Positions 44,633 to 54,783 of a stretch of 64,000 bases of DNA are shown here, piece after piece. The notes beneath the pieces were generated by a model. It was not told the DNA's origin, ran no database searches, and saw only the letters and a program-made list of their open reading frames with translations. Every line of letters starts with the position of its first letter. The stretch's first letter is position 1. The position numbers and the translations under genes were made by a program. This DNA comes from Sphingomonas sp. ATCC 31555 (lineage in GTDB: Bacteria > Pseudomonadota > Alphaproteobacteria > Sphingomonadales > Sphingomonadaceae): positions 87,077 through 151,076 of the forward strand of contig NZ_ALBQ01000004.1 of the NCBI RefSeq assembly GCF_000282895.1, in the 5' to 3' direction.

Positions 44633-46045
44633 ATGCCCGAGCAGGAACTAGTTTCGATCGAACCCGCCACCGGTGCGCTGCTGTGGCGCCGTCCCGTCGG
44701 CGATGCGGACACGGAAGTCGCGGCTGCGCGAGCGGGCTGGCCGCTCTGGGCGGCGCGGCCGCTGGGGGAGCGGGTGGCGGCGCTGCGCCGCTTCGCCGCG
44801 GTGGTCCGCGAGCGATCGGAAGCCTTTGCCGATCTAATCGCCCGCGAGACCGGGAAGCCGCTGTGGGAAGCCCGCACCGAAGTCGATACGGTGATCGGCA
44901 AGGTCGAAATCTCGATCGCCAGCCATGCGGAGCGCACCGGCCAGCGGCAGCTCGACGCCCCCGCCCACAGCCGGCTGGCGCTGCGCCACAAGCCGCATGG
45001 CGTGCTCGCGGTGCTCGGGCCGTATAATTTTCCCGCGCACCTGCCGAACGGCCACATTGTGCCCGCGCTGCTCGCCGGCAATGCTGTGGTGTTCAAACCC
45101 TCGGAAAAGACGCCAGCCTCCGGGGCGTTCCTGGTCGACTGCTATCTCGCGGCGGGGGTCCCCGAAGCCTGCGTCCGGCTGGTCGTCGGCGGCGCCGATG
45201 TGGGCAAGGCGCTAGCGGGGCATCCCGGCATCGACGGCCTGCTGTTCACCGGCTCCGCGGGGACTGGCTTGGCGCTGAACCGCCAGTTCGCCGATCACCC
45301 GGAAAAGATCCTCGCGCTAGAGATGGGAGGCAACAACCCCATCCTCCTTTGGGACTCGAAAGATCTCACTGCGGCGGCAGCGCTGGTGGTGCAGTCCGCC
45401 TTCACCTCGGCTGGCCAGCGCTGTACCGCTGCTCGCCGCCTGATCGTCGACGAGACGCAATTCGATCCGTTGATGGCCGAACTGGATGCGCTGATCGGCC
45501 GGATCATCGTCGGCGCGCCGCATGATGTGCCCCAGCCTTTCATGGGACCGGTGATCGACAATCACGCGGCCGACATGTTGGTCGAAAGTGTCGGGAAGCT
45601 GGTGGCGCTCGGCGGACGGCTGCTGCGCCCGTTGAGGCGCCCCGTCGCGGATCGGCCGTTCCTCACCCCCTGTGTGATCGACATGACGGACGCGCGCGAG
45701 ACGGTGGACGCCGAACTTTTCGGCCCCGTGCTGCAAGTATTTCGAGAGGCAAGCTTCGATGCCGCGATCGAGGCGGCGAATAACACGCGCTATGGCCTAT
45801 CCGCCAGCCTGATCAGCGACGATGCGGGTTTGTACGAACAATTCTGGGCACGAATCCGTGCAGGGATCGTAAACTGGAACAAGCCTACCAACGGCGCCTC
45901 CTCGGCGGCGCCGTTCGGCGGCATCGGCTGGTCCGGCAATCACCGACCGAGTGCTTTCTACGCCGCCGATTATTGCGCCTATCCCGTGGTGTCGTCGGAA
46001 GCCCCGCAAGTGCAGGCGGCGATCAGCGTAGGCCTCCGCGCTTAG
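44633..46045 (+). CDS. astD: Succinylglutamate-semialdehyde dehydrogenase
   Basis: This enzyme oxidises succinylglutamate semialdehyde in the arginine succinyltransferase pathway (AST). The 470-residue product has the aldehyde dehydrogenase motifs LALEMGGNNP (Glu) and SAGQRCTAARRL (catalytic Cys). The C-terminal NWNKPTNGASSAAPFGGIG then SGNHRPSAFYAADYCAYPV identifies AstD specifically. ATG 44633 has AGAAGAG upstream. astA, astB, astC and astE are not in the window, so the rest of the pathway is elsewhere or the enzyme acts on another semialdehyde. Confidence 0.93.
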   Translation: MPEQELVSIEPATGALLWRRPVGDADTEVAAARAGWPLWAARPLGERVAALRRFAAVVRERSEAFADLIARETGKPLWEARTEVDTVIGKVEISIASHAERTGQRQLDAPAHSRLALRHKPHGVLAVLGPYNFPAHLPNGHIVPALLAGNAVVFKPSEKTPASGAFLVDCYLAAGVPEACVRLVVGGADVGKALAGHPGIDGLLFTGSAGTGLALNRQFADHPEKILALEMGGNNPILLWDSKDLTAAAALVVQSAFTSAGQRCTAARRLIVDETQFDPLMAELDALIGRIIVGAPHDVPQPFMGPVIDNHAADMLVESVGKLVALGGRLLRPLRRPVADRPFLTPCVIDMTDARETVDAELFGPVLQVFREASFDAAIEAANNTRYGLSASLISDDAGLYEQFWARIRAGIVNWNKPTNGASSAAPFGGIGWSGNHRPSAFYAADYCAYPVVSSEAPQVQAAISVGLRA

Positions 46046-46119
46046 GGTTTTTCCAACCCGGCTGTTTAACCCTGTTTTAGCCCTCCCCCGCCATGGTGCG
46101 CGCCGACGGACGGGGAGAT

Positions 46120-47064
46120 ATGATGGATTTGGCGCAGACGTCCGCGACGGTTTTCAGCCTGATCGCCGATCTACCAGCCCCGCGGGGCGGCGGCGCGGCA
46201 GCCGGCGCTCGCCTTGATTCAGTGCAACTCGAGCATGCCGGACAGGCATTTGCCTGCGGCTTGCATTGGATCGGACCGTGCGGCGCACGATTGCGCAGCG
46301 ACACGCCGGTGCCCGCACAGCAACCGCTCAGCCTGCTACTCGACGGCATGGAACCGATATCCGGCCGCAGCCTGTGGTGCGATGGCGACGAAAACGGCAT
46401 TGCCTTCGAGGCCCCTCTGGACGTCCTCGGGCTGGTCGCGCGTAACCTTGCCCGCGCTACGGTCGGCGATCGACGACTGCCCCGTATCGAGCTGCGACAA
46501 ACCGTTGGCGTCCACTGCAATGGCATGATCGAACAACTCGCCATGCACAATATTTCGCAAGGCGGTATCGGCGTGGAAGCCGCTCGGCTGGAAGTCGAGG
46601 AGAAGGTGGGACTAACCTTTGACGGGCTGCGCCCACTGGATGGCACAGTGCGCTGGGTGCGCGGCGGCGCCGCCGGCATCGCCTTTGTCGAAGAACTTGG
46701 CTGGCAGACGCTGTTCCCCTGGTTGCGCGGGCTTCAACATGCGCCACAATCGGCCCGGCCGCGACCGCTTCTCGGCGGGCTGCTGCGCGACGGGCTCGCG
46801 CTGCGGCTCGACGCGCCGGGCCGGGTGCGAGAAGGCGTGCGTTGGTGGAACTGCCGGGTGCACGCCGTCACCGCGCGGCAGGTGGAGTTCGAAGCCGCGC
46901 ACGGCTTCAGCCCCGGCGCCTCGCTGTGGATCGCTCTGCCCGATATCGGCGGCGGACCGGCACGCGTGGTGCGAACCAGCCACGGTCGCACCCTTGCAGA
47001 CTTCCGCATGCCGCTCCGCGACCAGGACCTGCGCACCCTCGCCGCGACCATCCCCAGCGACTGA
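46120..47064 (+). CDS. PilZ domain protein
   Basis: The 314-residue product has a PilZ-like domain at about residues 125-215. The c-di-GMP motif pair is readable: R-x-x-x-R in DRRLPRIELRQ, then N-x-S-x-x-G in MHNISQGGIGVEAARL. The N-terminal 100 residues look like a second, degenerate PilZ or YcgR-N-like beta domain, and a third beta-rich module lies near the C-terminus (QVEFEAAHGFSPGASLWIALP). No membrane segment is visible. ATG 46120 or 46123 follow GGGGAG. It could be a c-di-GMP effector. No diguanylate cyclase is in the window. Confidence 0.78.
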   Translation: MMDLAQTSATVFSLIADLPAPRGGGAAAGARLDSVQLEHAGQAFACGLHWIGPCGARLRSDTPVPAQQPLSLLLDGMEPISGRSLWCDGDENGIAFEAPLDVLGLVARNLARATVGDRRLPRIELRQTVGVHCNGMIEQLAMHNISQGGIGVEAARLEVEEKVGLTFDGLRPLDGTVRWVRGGAAGIAFVEELGWQTLFPWLRGLQHAPQSARPRPLLGGLLRDGLALRLDAPGRVREGVRWWNCRVHAVTARQVEFEAAHGFSPGASLWIALPDIGGGPARVVRTSHGRTLADFRMPLRDQDLRTLAATIPSD

Positions 47065-47105
47065 GGCCCCTTGCATCCTGCCTCCCGTGCCGCCAAGCGG
47101 TAGGC

Positions 47106-48287
47106 ATGGCGCTGCTCCCCATTGCCGAAGCGCAGGCGCGACTGCTCGCGCTTGCCGATCGAACGCCCGTCGAAATGGTGCCGCTCGCGCAGGCGGCGGG
47201 ACGGTGGGTGGCGGCACCAATCGTCGCGCGACGAACCCAACCGGACAGCGATTTGTCGGCGATGGACGGCTATGCCATTCGCTTCGAGGATCTTCCCGGC
47301 CCCTGGCAGGTCATAGGCGAGAGCGCAGCGGGCTCCGCCTTTCCGGGAAACGTTACCCCAGCCACTGCGGTGCGTATCTTCACCGGAGCCGCCCTGCCCG
47401 ATGGCGCGGACACGGTTCTGGTCCAGGAAGAAGCCGCCCGCGCGGGGGATACGCTGCGCCTCGACGGCGAAGGCCCCGCGCATAAGGGCCGCAACGTGCG
47501 CCGCCGCGGCCTGGATTTCGCGGAAGCGGACATTCTGATTGCCCCGGGTGAGCGGCTGACTCCGGCGCGGCTGGCGCTCGCTGCCGTCGCAGGCCATGCG
47601 ACGCTGCCCGTTTACCGCCCGGTTCGCGTGGCGATCGCGGCAACCGGGGACGAATTGGTGCCGCCGGGCGCACCAGTCGGTCCCGCGCAGCTTCCCGAAT
47701 CCAACCGGGCGATGCTGGCGGCGCAGATCGCCGATCTGCCCGTGGAGCTGATCGATCTGGGCATCCTGCCGGATCGTCTCGACGCATTGCAGGCGGCGTT
47801 CGGTGCCGTCGAGGCGGATCTGCTCGTCACCAGCGGCGGCGCCTCGGTCGGCGATCATGATCTGGTGCGCCCCGCGCTTGAAGCCGCAGGCGCCACCATC
47901 GACTTCTGGCGGATCGCGCTTCGGCCCGGCAAGCCGATGATGGCAGGACGGCGCAGTTCCATGACGGTGCTGGGCCTGCCTGGCAATCCCGTGTCGGTAT
48001 TCGTCACCACCATGCTCTTCGTACGGCCCGTGATCGCAGCATGGGCGGGGGCGACCGATCCGTTGCCGCGCACGCAGCGCGCCGAACTTGGGGAGCAACT
48101 CCCTGCCAATGGCCCCCGCACCGATTATCTCCGCGCGGCGCTGGTCGACGGTCGAGTGTTCGCTTCCACGGTGCAGGACAGCTCGATGCTGCGGACCCTC
48201 GCCCGAAGCACCTGCCTGATCGTTCGCGAACCCTTTGCACCGATGGCAAAAGCCGGTGACACAGTAGAAATCCTCGAGATCGCTTGA
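47106..48287 (+). CDS. moeA: Molybdopterin molybdenumtransferase MoeA
   Basis: This enzyme inserts molybdate into adenylylated molybdopterin at the last step of Moco synthesis. The 393-residue product has the standard four domains: MDGYAIRFEDLPGPW, FTGAALPDGADTVLVQEE, the MoCF domain with AIAATGDELVPPGAP and VTSGGASVGDHD, then GLPGNPVSVFVTT and a C-terminal domain. All active-site motifs are present. It follows the PilZ gene by 41 bases and precedes the lexA unit. MoaA-E genes are not in the window. Confidence 0.96.
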   Translation: MALLPIAEAQARLLALADRTPVEMVPLAQAAGRWVAAPIVARRTQPDSDLSAMDGYAIRFEDLPGPWQVIGESAAGSAFPGNVTPATAVRIFTGAALPDGADTVLVQEEAARAGDTLRLDGEGPAHKGRNVRRRGLDFAEADILIAPGERLTPARLALAAVAGHATLPVYRPVRVAIAATGDELVPPGAPVGPAQLPESNRAMLAAQIADLPVELIDLGILPDRLDALQAAFGAVEADLLVTSGGASVGDHDLVRPALEAAGATIDFWRIALRPGKPMMAGRRSSMTVLGLPGNPVSVFVTTMLFVRPVIAAWAGATDPLPRTQRAELGEQLPANGPRTDYLRAALVDGRVFASTVQDSSMLRTLARSTCLIVREPFAPMAKAGDTVEILEIA

Positions 48288-48312
48288 CAGCCCGCCGGAA
48301 CATTGCATAAAC

Positions 48313-48327
48313 GTTCGCAGTCTGTTC
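48313..48327 (+). promoter_or_regulatory. SOS box upstream of lexA
   Basis: GTTC (48313-48316), 7 bases (GCAGTCT), then GTTC (48324-48327): this is exactly the alphaproteobacterial LexA box. It lies 18 bases before the lexA ATG and just after the moeA stop. It implies autoregulation of lexA by its own product. Confidence 0.9.
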
Positions 48328-48344
48328 TAGACCCGGAGGATTGG

Positions 48345-49013
48345 ATGCTCACGCGCAAGCAGCACGAGCTGATCTGCTTCATTGCCGACCGCCTTGCCGA
48401 AACCGGCGTGTCGCCCTCGTTCGAGGAGATGAAGGAGGCGCTTGATCTAAAGTCGAAGTCGGGCGTGCACCGCCTGATCAGCGCGTTGGAAGAGCGCGAG
48501 TTCATCCGGCGCCTGCCCAACCGTGCCCGCGCGCTCGAGGTGCTGCGTATGCCGGAACGGGGCGAACGCAAGCCGATCACCAAGACGGCGAAGCCGACGG
48601 CCGCCCCCGCCGTGCCACCCGCCGCTGCGAACGACGTGATCGAAATCCCGCTGCATGGCCGAATCGCCGCCGGTACCCCGATCGAAGCGCTGGAAGGCTC
48701 GACGATGCTGCCCGTGCCTGCTGCGTTGCTTGGCACCGGCGAACATTATGCGCTCGAAGTAGCCGGCGACTCGATGGTCGAAGCGGGGATCCTAGACGGT
48801 GATTATGCGCTGATCCGTCGCACCGAGACCGCGAAGGATGGCGAGATCATCGTCGCCCTGATCGACGATGCCGAGGCGACCCTCAAATATTTTCGCAAGG
48901 AAGGCACGATGGTCCGGCTCGATCCCGCTAATCGGGACTATTCGCCGCAGCGCTATCGCCCCGATCAGGTGCGCGTGCAGGGGCGGCTCTCGGGATTGCT
49001 GCGACGCTACTAA
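48345..49013 (+). CDS. lexA: SOS repressor LexA
   Basis: This repressor of DNA-damage genes cleaves itself when RecA filaments form. The 222-residue product has an N-terminal winged helix ([19 protein letters not shown]), a linker rich in Ala/Pro (about 80-95) and the C-terminal S24 peptidase domain. The cleavage site is GRIAAG (between Ala109 and Gly110). The nucleophile is Ser143 in GDSMVEAG, and the general base is Lys181 in TLKYF. ATG 48345 gives the family N-terminus [10 protein letters not shown]. The SOS box at 48313-48327 supports autorepression. Confidence 0.97.
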   Translation: MLTRKQHELICFIADRLAETGVSPSFEEMKEALDLKSKSGVHRLISALEEREFIRRLPNRARALEVLRMPERGERKPITKTAKPTAAPAVPPAAANDVIEIPLHGRIAAGTPIEALEGSTMLPVPAALLGTGEHYALEVAGDSMVEAGILDGDYALIRRTETAKDGEIIVALIDDAEATLKYFRKEGTMVRLDPANRDYSPQRYRPDQVRVQGRLSGLLRRY

Positions 49014-49095
49014 CGCGTTTATGTTAATAGCGAGCGGCGCCCCTTCGAGGCGCCCGCCTAGTTCTTCGATACATGCTGCCCGGCAAGCTGAGGGC

Positions 49096-49136
49096 AGCCT
49101 GTTGGTTTGCTCGTTTCCTTCGAACAACAACAGGCT
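49096..49136. repeat. Inverted repeat before the unknown exported protein gene
   Basis: Arms AGCCTGTTG (49096-49104) and CAACAGGCT (49128-49136) are perfect complements, and the inner sequence can pair further with gaps. It lies 42 bases before the ATG at 49179, in the 165-base gap after lexA. It could be a leader hairpin or a regulator site. A shorter GC hairpin, GGCGCC (49036-49041) with GGCGCC (49049-49054), lies nearer lexA and may terminate it. Confidence 0.6.
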
Positions 49137-49178
49137 ATGATGAGCGCCGTCCGCTGACAGCGAATGGAGCGTGGAACT

Positions 49179-50072
49179 ATGCGTGCGCCCTTGTTGGTCG
49201 TGTTATCAGGACTACTCCTGTCCAGCGTGGCCGAAGCGCAGCAAAGCCATCCTTTGGTGACGGCTGCTCCTGGCGCCCAGAGGGACCCTGTACCTCCCAA
49301 CGATTCGATCATTGTTAAGGGCGCTCCTCTGCCAACAGAAAGCGAAGTTCGGTCACTCGCCCGCGCGATAACACCTAAAGTATCGTTTCTGGATCCCTTA
49401 GATCGATTTCAGGATTCTGTCTGCTTCGGAAGTGTCGGACTCGATCGACCTGTTCTTGAAGAGATCGGCGACCGTCTTGCGCAGAGCGCCGAACGGGCGG
49501 GACTGAAACTGGCCGGCCCCGGTTGCAAGCCGAACATCGTCATCCTCTTCGTCGATCGCGTTGATGCAGAGATTGCCCGATTGATACGCCGTAGGTGGTG
49601 GGTCTTCGGAAATCGCTCGCCTTCCCAGATCGATATGATCGTGAAAGAGCGAGGCCCAGTTCGCGCCTGGAGCAATATCGAAGTCAAAAACGCCGATGGA
49701 GAGTCCATCGATGCAGGCGGCATCTTGAGACGGACCACAGCTTCCAACATCATGTCCGCGACCCGGCGAGACGTGATCGCATCTATCGTGTTGGTCCAAA
49801 GATCCGCTTTGTTCGGCAAAACCGTGCGTCAAATAGGCGATTACCTTGCGATGCGGACGCTGGCTGGCGTGCGTCCGGAGCGTGCGACGGGCAAGGACAC
49901 CATCCTAGCGCTGTTCAATGAGGGCGTCACCAGTTCGCCCAGCGAGATGACCGCATTCGATCGCGGTTACCTAAAGGGTCTGTACTCGGCGCAAGCCAAT
50001 CAAGTCGCATCCAGTATGCGAGCCACAATTGTACAGACCATCTTCAAGGAACAACATCGGGCAGCCAAATAG
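49179..50072 (+). CDS. Exported protein of unknown family
   Basis: The 297-residue product has a signal peptide (MRAPLLVVLSGLLLSSVAEA, cleaved after residue 20). A Pro-rich segment follows, and then a compact region starting at about residue 45. One disulfide is possible: two cysteines occur, in SVCFGSVGL and PGCKPNIVILF. Repeating features are RSLARAITPKVSFLDPLDRF and VDRVDAEIARLIRRRWWVFG. I recognise no known domain; similar proteins are probably limited to sphingomonads. It sits downstream of lexA and a hairpin. The base composition looks less GC-rich than its neighbours. Confidence 0.75.
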   Translation: MRAPLLVVLSGLLLSSVAEAQQSHPLVTAAPGAQRDPVPPNDSIIVKGAPLPTESEVRSLARAITPKVSFLDPLDRFQDSVCFGSVGLDRPVLEEIGDRLAQSAERAGLKLAGPGCKPNIVILFVDRVDAEIARLIRRRWWVFGNRSPSQIDMIVKERGPVRAWSNIEVKNADGESIDAGGILRRTTASNIMSATRRDVIASIVLVQRSALFGKTVRQIGDYLAMRTLAGVRPERATGKDTILALFNEGVTSSPSEMTAFDRGYLKGLYSAQANQVASSMRATIVQTIFKEQHRAAK

Positions 50073-50280
50073 GGCGTTGCAAACGGATCACTATAAGAAA
50101 CCAGTCACGTATCTTAAGCAGCCCTGACCGGACCTTATCGCCAAACCCGTCGTTCCGGCAAACGCCGGGGCCCGATCGCATTTTCGGCGTCAGCATGAAT
50201 GGAGACGAGTCTCCAATGCATTCGGCTTCCGCGGGCAGAGTTCCATGGTGTACCGCAGGTCGTATTACGGGACCTGGATA

Positions 50281-51144
50281 CTACCTATTTGTCTTCCGCT
50301 GCATCTCCGCGTCGAACGCGGCCTGTGCGGCGTCGACGCGGCGACGCAGTTCGCCCGGGTCGACAAAGGCTTCGGTGTCGCCAGCAACCTGCTTCGCACG
50401 CTTGAGCGCGAGGTCGAATTGCTGGGCATGAAAGCTGAGGAACACGTCCGCCTGGGTGGCGCGCAGCTTGGCAAAAGTGGCGCGGAAGTCAGCAGGTGCC
50501 GCGTCATAGCCATGCCCCGGCGTTAGGGGCTGGTCGGCCACGCTCAGGCTGCACGCGAACAGCACGGTCAGGCTGTCGCCACCGGAAGGGATCTGCGTGC
50601 TGAAGCTGGTACAACCCTTGGTGTGCCCCGGCGTCAGGTGCGTCACCAGCGTGTTTGTGCCGAGGCGGATCTCCTCGCCATCTTTGAGCACGCCATCCAC
50701 CTTCACGCCCGGTGCCGATATGCTGATGTCCGGTCGATAATCCGACCTGCCTGACTCCAGAGCAGGCACTTCGGCCGCGCTGGCAAGCAGGCGTGCGCCG
50801 GTGCGCCGCTTCAGTTCCGCAAGACCGCCCGCGTGATCCCAATGCGCATGGTTCACCAGCAGAATCTTCACGTCGGCCAGCTTGAAGCCGAGCTTCTCGA
50901 TATTGGCGGCAATCAGCGGAGCGCTTTCCGCCATGCCGCCGTCGATCAGAATATGCCCCTGTGGGCTGGTAAGCAGATAGGCGGAGATTCCGGCAGTGCC
51001 GACATAGTGGACGTTGCCCAGGATTCGGAACGGCGCCATTGGCTGGTTCCATTCGGCACGGACCTTTACCCAGTCGGTTTGCTGCGCAGGCGCCGAAGGT
51101 GCGACGGTAAGTGCGGCTGCTGCCACCAGTATCCGGATCATCAT
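50281..51144 (-). CDS. Subclass B3-type metallo-beta-lactamase fold protein
   Basis: The 287-residue product has a signal peptide (residues 3-21, ending APAQQ) and a metallo-beta-lactamase fold. All B3-type zinc ligands appear present: HAHWDH (His99, His101, Asp103, His104), His174 in TPGHTKGCTS, and His239 in FLSFHAQQ. B3 enzymes hydrolyse beta-lactams in the periplasm, but relatives with other roles exist, so resistance must be tested. ATG 51144 overlaps the comEC stop (ATGA), so the two genes are co-translated. A second in-frame ATG follows at 51141. Confidence 0.85.
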   Translation of the reverse strand: MMIRILVAAAALTVAPSAPAQQTDWVKVRAEWNQPMAPFRILGNVHYVGTAGISAYLLTSPQGHILIDGGMAESAPLIAANIEKLGFKLADVKILLVNHAHWDHAGGLAELKRRTGARLLASAAEVPALESGRSDYRPDISISAPGVKVDGVLKDGEEIRLGTNTLVTHLTPGHTKGCTSFSTQIPSGGDSLTVLFACSLSVADQPLTPGHGYDAAPADFRATFAKLRATQADVFLSFHAQQFDLALKRAKQVAGDTEAFVDPGELRRRVDAAQAAFDAEMQRKTNR

Positions 51145-53303
51145 GGATGCGTCTCTACCGCCTTGAACGGTGGTTGCACAGTCCGTGGATGAAGCCAGGG
51201 ATGACGTGCGCCGGTTTCGACGCTGCGGATCGACCGCCCGGCAAAGGCGATGGCCACTCCGCCGCTTTCGTTCAGCGCCGTACGGTCGAGCAACAGCCAG
51301 CGCGGACGGCAAGCACGCGGCAGGCGGCGTTCGCTGACCACCAGATCGCTTGCCGCACATGTCGCAACTAATTCGCCCCAAGCGATCGCATATCCACTGC
51401 GGGTTGCCGCGATGCGCCAACGCCGCGCATCTGCCGCGATATCCGCCACGCACAGATCCGCGCTGCACCGCGCCTCGGGGCGCTGGGCGAGAAGCGTCAA
51501 CGCGCCTTCTTCCACACCCCCCATCTCGCTTAACGCGGTCCGGGTGAATGCCTTCGCGCCGTCGCGCAGCAACGCAAAACTGCCATCGGGCATTCTTATG
51601 GCGAGATGGCGTCCGTCGCCGGTGACCAGCAGATCGGGGACCGGGCTAAGCGTGGCCCAGGCAAGCCCCGCCACCAATGGCACCGTGCCTGCCACTCGCA
51701 TTGGCGTCCGCCAAAGAGCGATCCACAGTCCGCCAAACACGATCAGTCCGAACGCGGCGCCCGGCATCACCGGCAGCGCCGCGACCGATCCCGGCGCGTT
51801 CGCCACCACATGGGCAAGCACGAGCAGCAGTGCGAGCGCCCGGCCCACCAACCACCATGCCGGCCAGCCGAGCCCCACGCAGTCCAGAAGCAACGCAAGC
51901 GCTTCCAAAGGCATCACGACAAAGGTCGTCAACGGAATGGCGACGAGGTTGGCAAACGCGCCGTACAGCCCTGCCTTGTGGAAGTGGAACAGCCCGATCG
52001 GCATGAGCGCCAGTTCCACCACAAAGCCGGTGAGCAGCAGCGCGACCAGGCTGCGGCCCGTTCGCCGCAGACGCCCCTCCTCACGACGCTCGCACCAGCG
52101 CCGCACTCTCACATTTTCGTGCAGCGCGACAATCGCGGCGACCGCAGCGAAGCTGAGCTGAAAGCTGGCGCCCGCCAGCGCCTCGGGCCAGAGCGCCAAC
52201 ACCACCATGGCTCCGGCCGCGACCAGCCGCAGCGTTACGGCCTCACGGCCAAGACTTAACGCCGCAAGCACGAGCAGTGCGGCGACGCACGATCGGATCG
52301 TGGGCACCTGTGCGCCGGTCAGCCAGGTATAGCCGATCGCCGCCAAAGCGGCAGCACCCGCTGCCACCAGCGGCAACCGAACGCGCAGGGCCAGGGAGGG
52401 GCTGAGGGCAAGCACGCGGAGCACGATCAGCATCGTCGCGCCCGTCACAGCCGTCACGTGCAGCCCGCTGACCGACAGAAGATGCGCCAGCCCCGCGCGC
52501 CGCATCGCCTCCCCGTCGACTTCGTCGATTGCGCCTTCGTCTCCTGTTACTAGCGCCGTGGCGATACCGCCCGCACTCCCGGACAAGCGCGACTGGATGT
52601 GCGCGGACAGCCGGGCACGAAGGCCGGGTCCACGGGATGCTTCGCTGGACAGCATCTTCACCGAGCCCAACGCTTTTCCCGTCGCGCCAATCTGGTTGAA
52701 CCATGCGACACGGCGAAAGTCATATGTACCGGGCACGGAAGGCGGCGGTGGCGGCACCAGCCGCGCCCGCAGCGCTACCCGTGCGCCGGGCGCGAGCCCT
52801 TCCGGCACGCCGGCCATATCGACATTCACCCGCAGGCGCGGCGGCAGGTCTGCCCGGCCGATCGGTTCAAGCACAAGCCGCGTCACGCCTCGCGCGGCAA
52901 AGGCGTCCGCCTGCCGAACGGTGGCGTCGAACGATACCGCCACCGGTCGCGCGAGCACCGGAGCGGAAACCGCTTCGGCGCGCAACCACACCATCCCGCA
53001 ACCAAGCGCCGATGCCAGCCCGGCGACGAGCAACACGCGCCCCGCCCGGCCCGCCGCGATCATACCCGCTGCGGCGATCGCAAGCGCCGTGCACATAAAC
53101 CCGATCCACTGCGCGGGGCTCTGCATTGCGAACCAGGCGGCGATCCCCGCCCCGAACGCCACCGGCAGCCACAGAATGATCTGGCCGCGTTCGGCCTCCA
53201 GCCACGCCTCCACGCCGCGCTGCCCTTTCGGGAAGCGGTTCGCCACTCCCATTTGAAGGGCGCGGAACCCCGTGCTAGGGGCCTCGGCGGCTGAACTGGC
53301 CAT
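51141..53303 (-). CDS. comEC: ComEC/Rec2 family DNA uptake channel protein
   Basis: This inner-membrane protein would move single-stranded DNA into the cytoplasm during natural transformation. The 720-residue product has an N-terminal membrane region, an OB-like periplasmic domain (about 130-240), and the competence core with [50 protein letters not shown] and several helices to about residue 560. The C-terminal region (about 570-720) is hydrophilic and lacks the lactamase-like zinc motif found in many ComEC proteins. ATG 53303 is divergent from gltX, 28 bases from its TTG. Confidence 0.9.
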   Translation of the reverse strand: MASSAAEAPSTGFRALQMGVANRFPKGQRGVEAWLEAERGQIILWLPVAFGAGIAAWFAMQSPAQWIGFMCTALAIAAAGMIAAGRAGRVLLVAGLASALGCGMVWLRAEAVSAPVLARPVAVSFDATVRQADAFAARGVTRLVLEPIGRADLPPRLRVNVDMAGVPEGLAPGARVALRARLVPPPPPSVPGTYDFRRVAWFNQIGATGKALGSVKMLSSEASRGPGLRARLSAHIQSRLSGSAGGIATALVTGDEGAIDEVDGEAMRRAGLAHLLSVSGLHVTAVTGATMLIVLRVLALSPSLALRVRLPLVAAGAAALAAIGYTWLTGAQVPTIRSCVAALLVLAALSLGREAVTLRLVAAGAMVVLALWPEALAGASFQLSFAAVAAIVALHENVRVRRWCERREEGRLRRTGRSLVALLLTGFVVELALMPIGLFHFHKAGLYGAFANLVAIPLTTFVVMPLEALALLLDCVGLGWPAWWLVGRALALLLVLAHVVANAPGSVAALPVMPGAAFGLIVFGGLWIALWRTPMRVAGTVPLVAGLAWATLSPVPDLLVTGDGRHLAIRMPDGSFALLRDGAKAFTRTALSEMGGVEEGALTLLAQRPEARCSADLCVADIAADARRWRIAATRSGYAIAWGELVATCAASDLVVSERRLPRACRPRWLLLDRTALNESGGVAIAFAGRSIRSVETGARHPWLHPRTVQPPFKAVETHP

Positions 53304-53331
53304 CAATGCAACAGTCTGGGAGCAGCCGCGC

Positions 53332-54756
53332 TTGAGCGCAACTACAGATACCAACGGCGCCAAGCCCGTCGTAACTCGCTTCGCACCGTCGCCCACCGGC
53401 TTCCTGCACATCGGCGGCGCGCGCACCGCGCTGTTCAACCTGCTGTTTGCCCGTCACCATGGCGGCAAGTTCCTGCTGCGTATCGAGGACACCGATCGCG
53501 CACGCTCGACCCAACCGGCCATTGAGGCGATCCTCGACGGGCTTCGCTGGCTCGGCCTGGATTGGGACGGCGATGAAGTCTATCAGTTCGCCCGCGCCGC
53601 TCGGCACGCCGAAGTCGCGGACGAGATGATCGCGCGCGGTGCCGCCTATCGATGCTACCTGACGCAGGACGAACTCGCCGCGATGCGATCGGAAGCGGAA
53701 GCCGCCAAGAAGCCGCTGCGCATCCGCTCCCCTTGGCGCGACCGCACCGATGGCGATCCGGCGATGCCGCATGTCGTCCGTCTCAAGGCGCCGACCGAAG
53801 GTGCCGTGACGATTCGCGATCACGTTCAGGGCGAAGTGACCGTGCAGAATGCGGAGATCGACGATCTCGTTCTGCTTCGGTCGGACGGCACGCCCACCTA
53901 TATGCTGGCTGTGGTCGTCGACGATAACGACATGGGCGTGACGCATGTGATCCGCGGAGACGATCATCTTAACAACGCGTTTCGCCAACTTCCCATCTAC
54001 CGCGCAATGGGCTGGAACGAGCCGGAATATGCGCATATCCCGCTGATCCACGGGGCGGATGGCGCCAAGCTCTCCAAGCGGCATGGTGCGCTGGGTGTGG
54101 ATGCCTATCGCGACGAACTCGGCCTGCTCCCCGAGGCGGTGTCTAACTATCTGCTCCGCTTGGGCTGGGGCCATGGCGACGACGAGATCATCAGCCGCGA
54201 GCAGGCGATCGAATGGTTTGATTTAGCTGGTGTCGGAAAATCACCAAGCAGGTTCGATCTCAAGAAACTTGAGAACCTAAATGGCCATTACATTCGGCAG
54301 TCGGATGATGCGAAGCTGGCAGATTTGGTAGCCGGACGCCTGACGTTCGAAATCAGCGACGCGCAAATGGACCTTCTGCGTCGCAGCATGGCGGCACTGA
54401 AGCCGCGGGCCGCCAATCTCCTTGAACTGGCCGATGGCGCAGGCTTTCTCTTTCGCACCCGCCCACTGGAAATGGACGAGGCAGCGGCAGCTCTGCTAGA
54501 GGGCGATGCGCGTCTCCTGCTCGCTCGGTTGCATACCGCGCTTGACGGATTGGCAACGTGGGATACGGAGGCGCTCGAAGCGGCGGGACGCACCGTCGCT
54601 GACGAAGCGGGCGTGAAGCTCGGCAACCTGGCGCAGCCATTGCGTGCGGCGTTAACCGGACGCCGAACCTCGCCGGGTATCTTTGATGTCTTGGCGCTGC
54701 TGGGACGTGAGGAGAGCCTCGCCCGCATCGCAGATCAGATGCGTACGCCCGCCTGA
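53332..54756 (+). CDS. gltX: Glutamate-tRNA ligase
   Basis: This is the class I aminoacyl-tRNA synthetase for Glu. The 474-residue product has the nucleotide motifs [20 protein letters not shown] (HIGH) and KLSKRHGA (KMSKS), plus the anticodon-binding C-terminal half with [23 protein letters not shown] chose TTG 53332 because it gives [21 protein letters not shown] and has GGGAG upstream; an in-frame ATG 60 bases earlier would read back into the start of comEC. gltA follows after 27 bases. Confidence 0.96.
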   Translation: MSATTDTNGAKPVVTRFAPSPTGFLHIGGARTALFNLLFARHHGGKFLLRIEDTDRARSTQPAIEAILDGLRWLGLDWDGDEVYQFARAARHAEVADEMIARGAAYRCYLTQDELAAMRSEAEAAKKPLRIRSPWRDRTDGDPAMPHVVRLKAPTEGAVTIRDHVQGEVTVQNAEIDDLVLLRSDGTPTYMLAVVVDDNDMGVTHVIRGDDHLNNAFRQLPIYRAMGWNEPEYAHIPLIHGADGAKLSKRHGALGVDAYRDELGLLPEAVSNYLLRLGWGHGDDEIISREQAIEWFDLAGVGKSPSRFDLKKLENLNGHYIRQSDDAKLADLVAGRLTFEISDAQMDLLRRSMAALKPRAANLLELADGAGFLFRTRPLEMDEAAAALLEGDARLLLARLHTALDGLATWDTEALEAAGRTVADEAGVKLGNLAQPLRAALTGRRTSPGIFDVLALLGREESLARIADQMRTPA

Positions 54757-54783
54757 AAACGGGTCGAAGGAAAGGACGACAAA

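Noticed and set aside
46093..46119. Upstream ATG as start for the PilZ gene
   Set aside because: The ATG at 46120 has GGGGAG at the proper distance, and the residues before it do not look like a PilZ N-terminus.
50073..50280. Gap after the unknown exported protein, considered as a gene or tRNA
   Set aside because: No cloverleaf and no supported frame. A short CCGGCAAACGCCGG palindrome near 50157-50170 looks like part of a common intergenic repeat.
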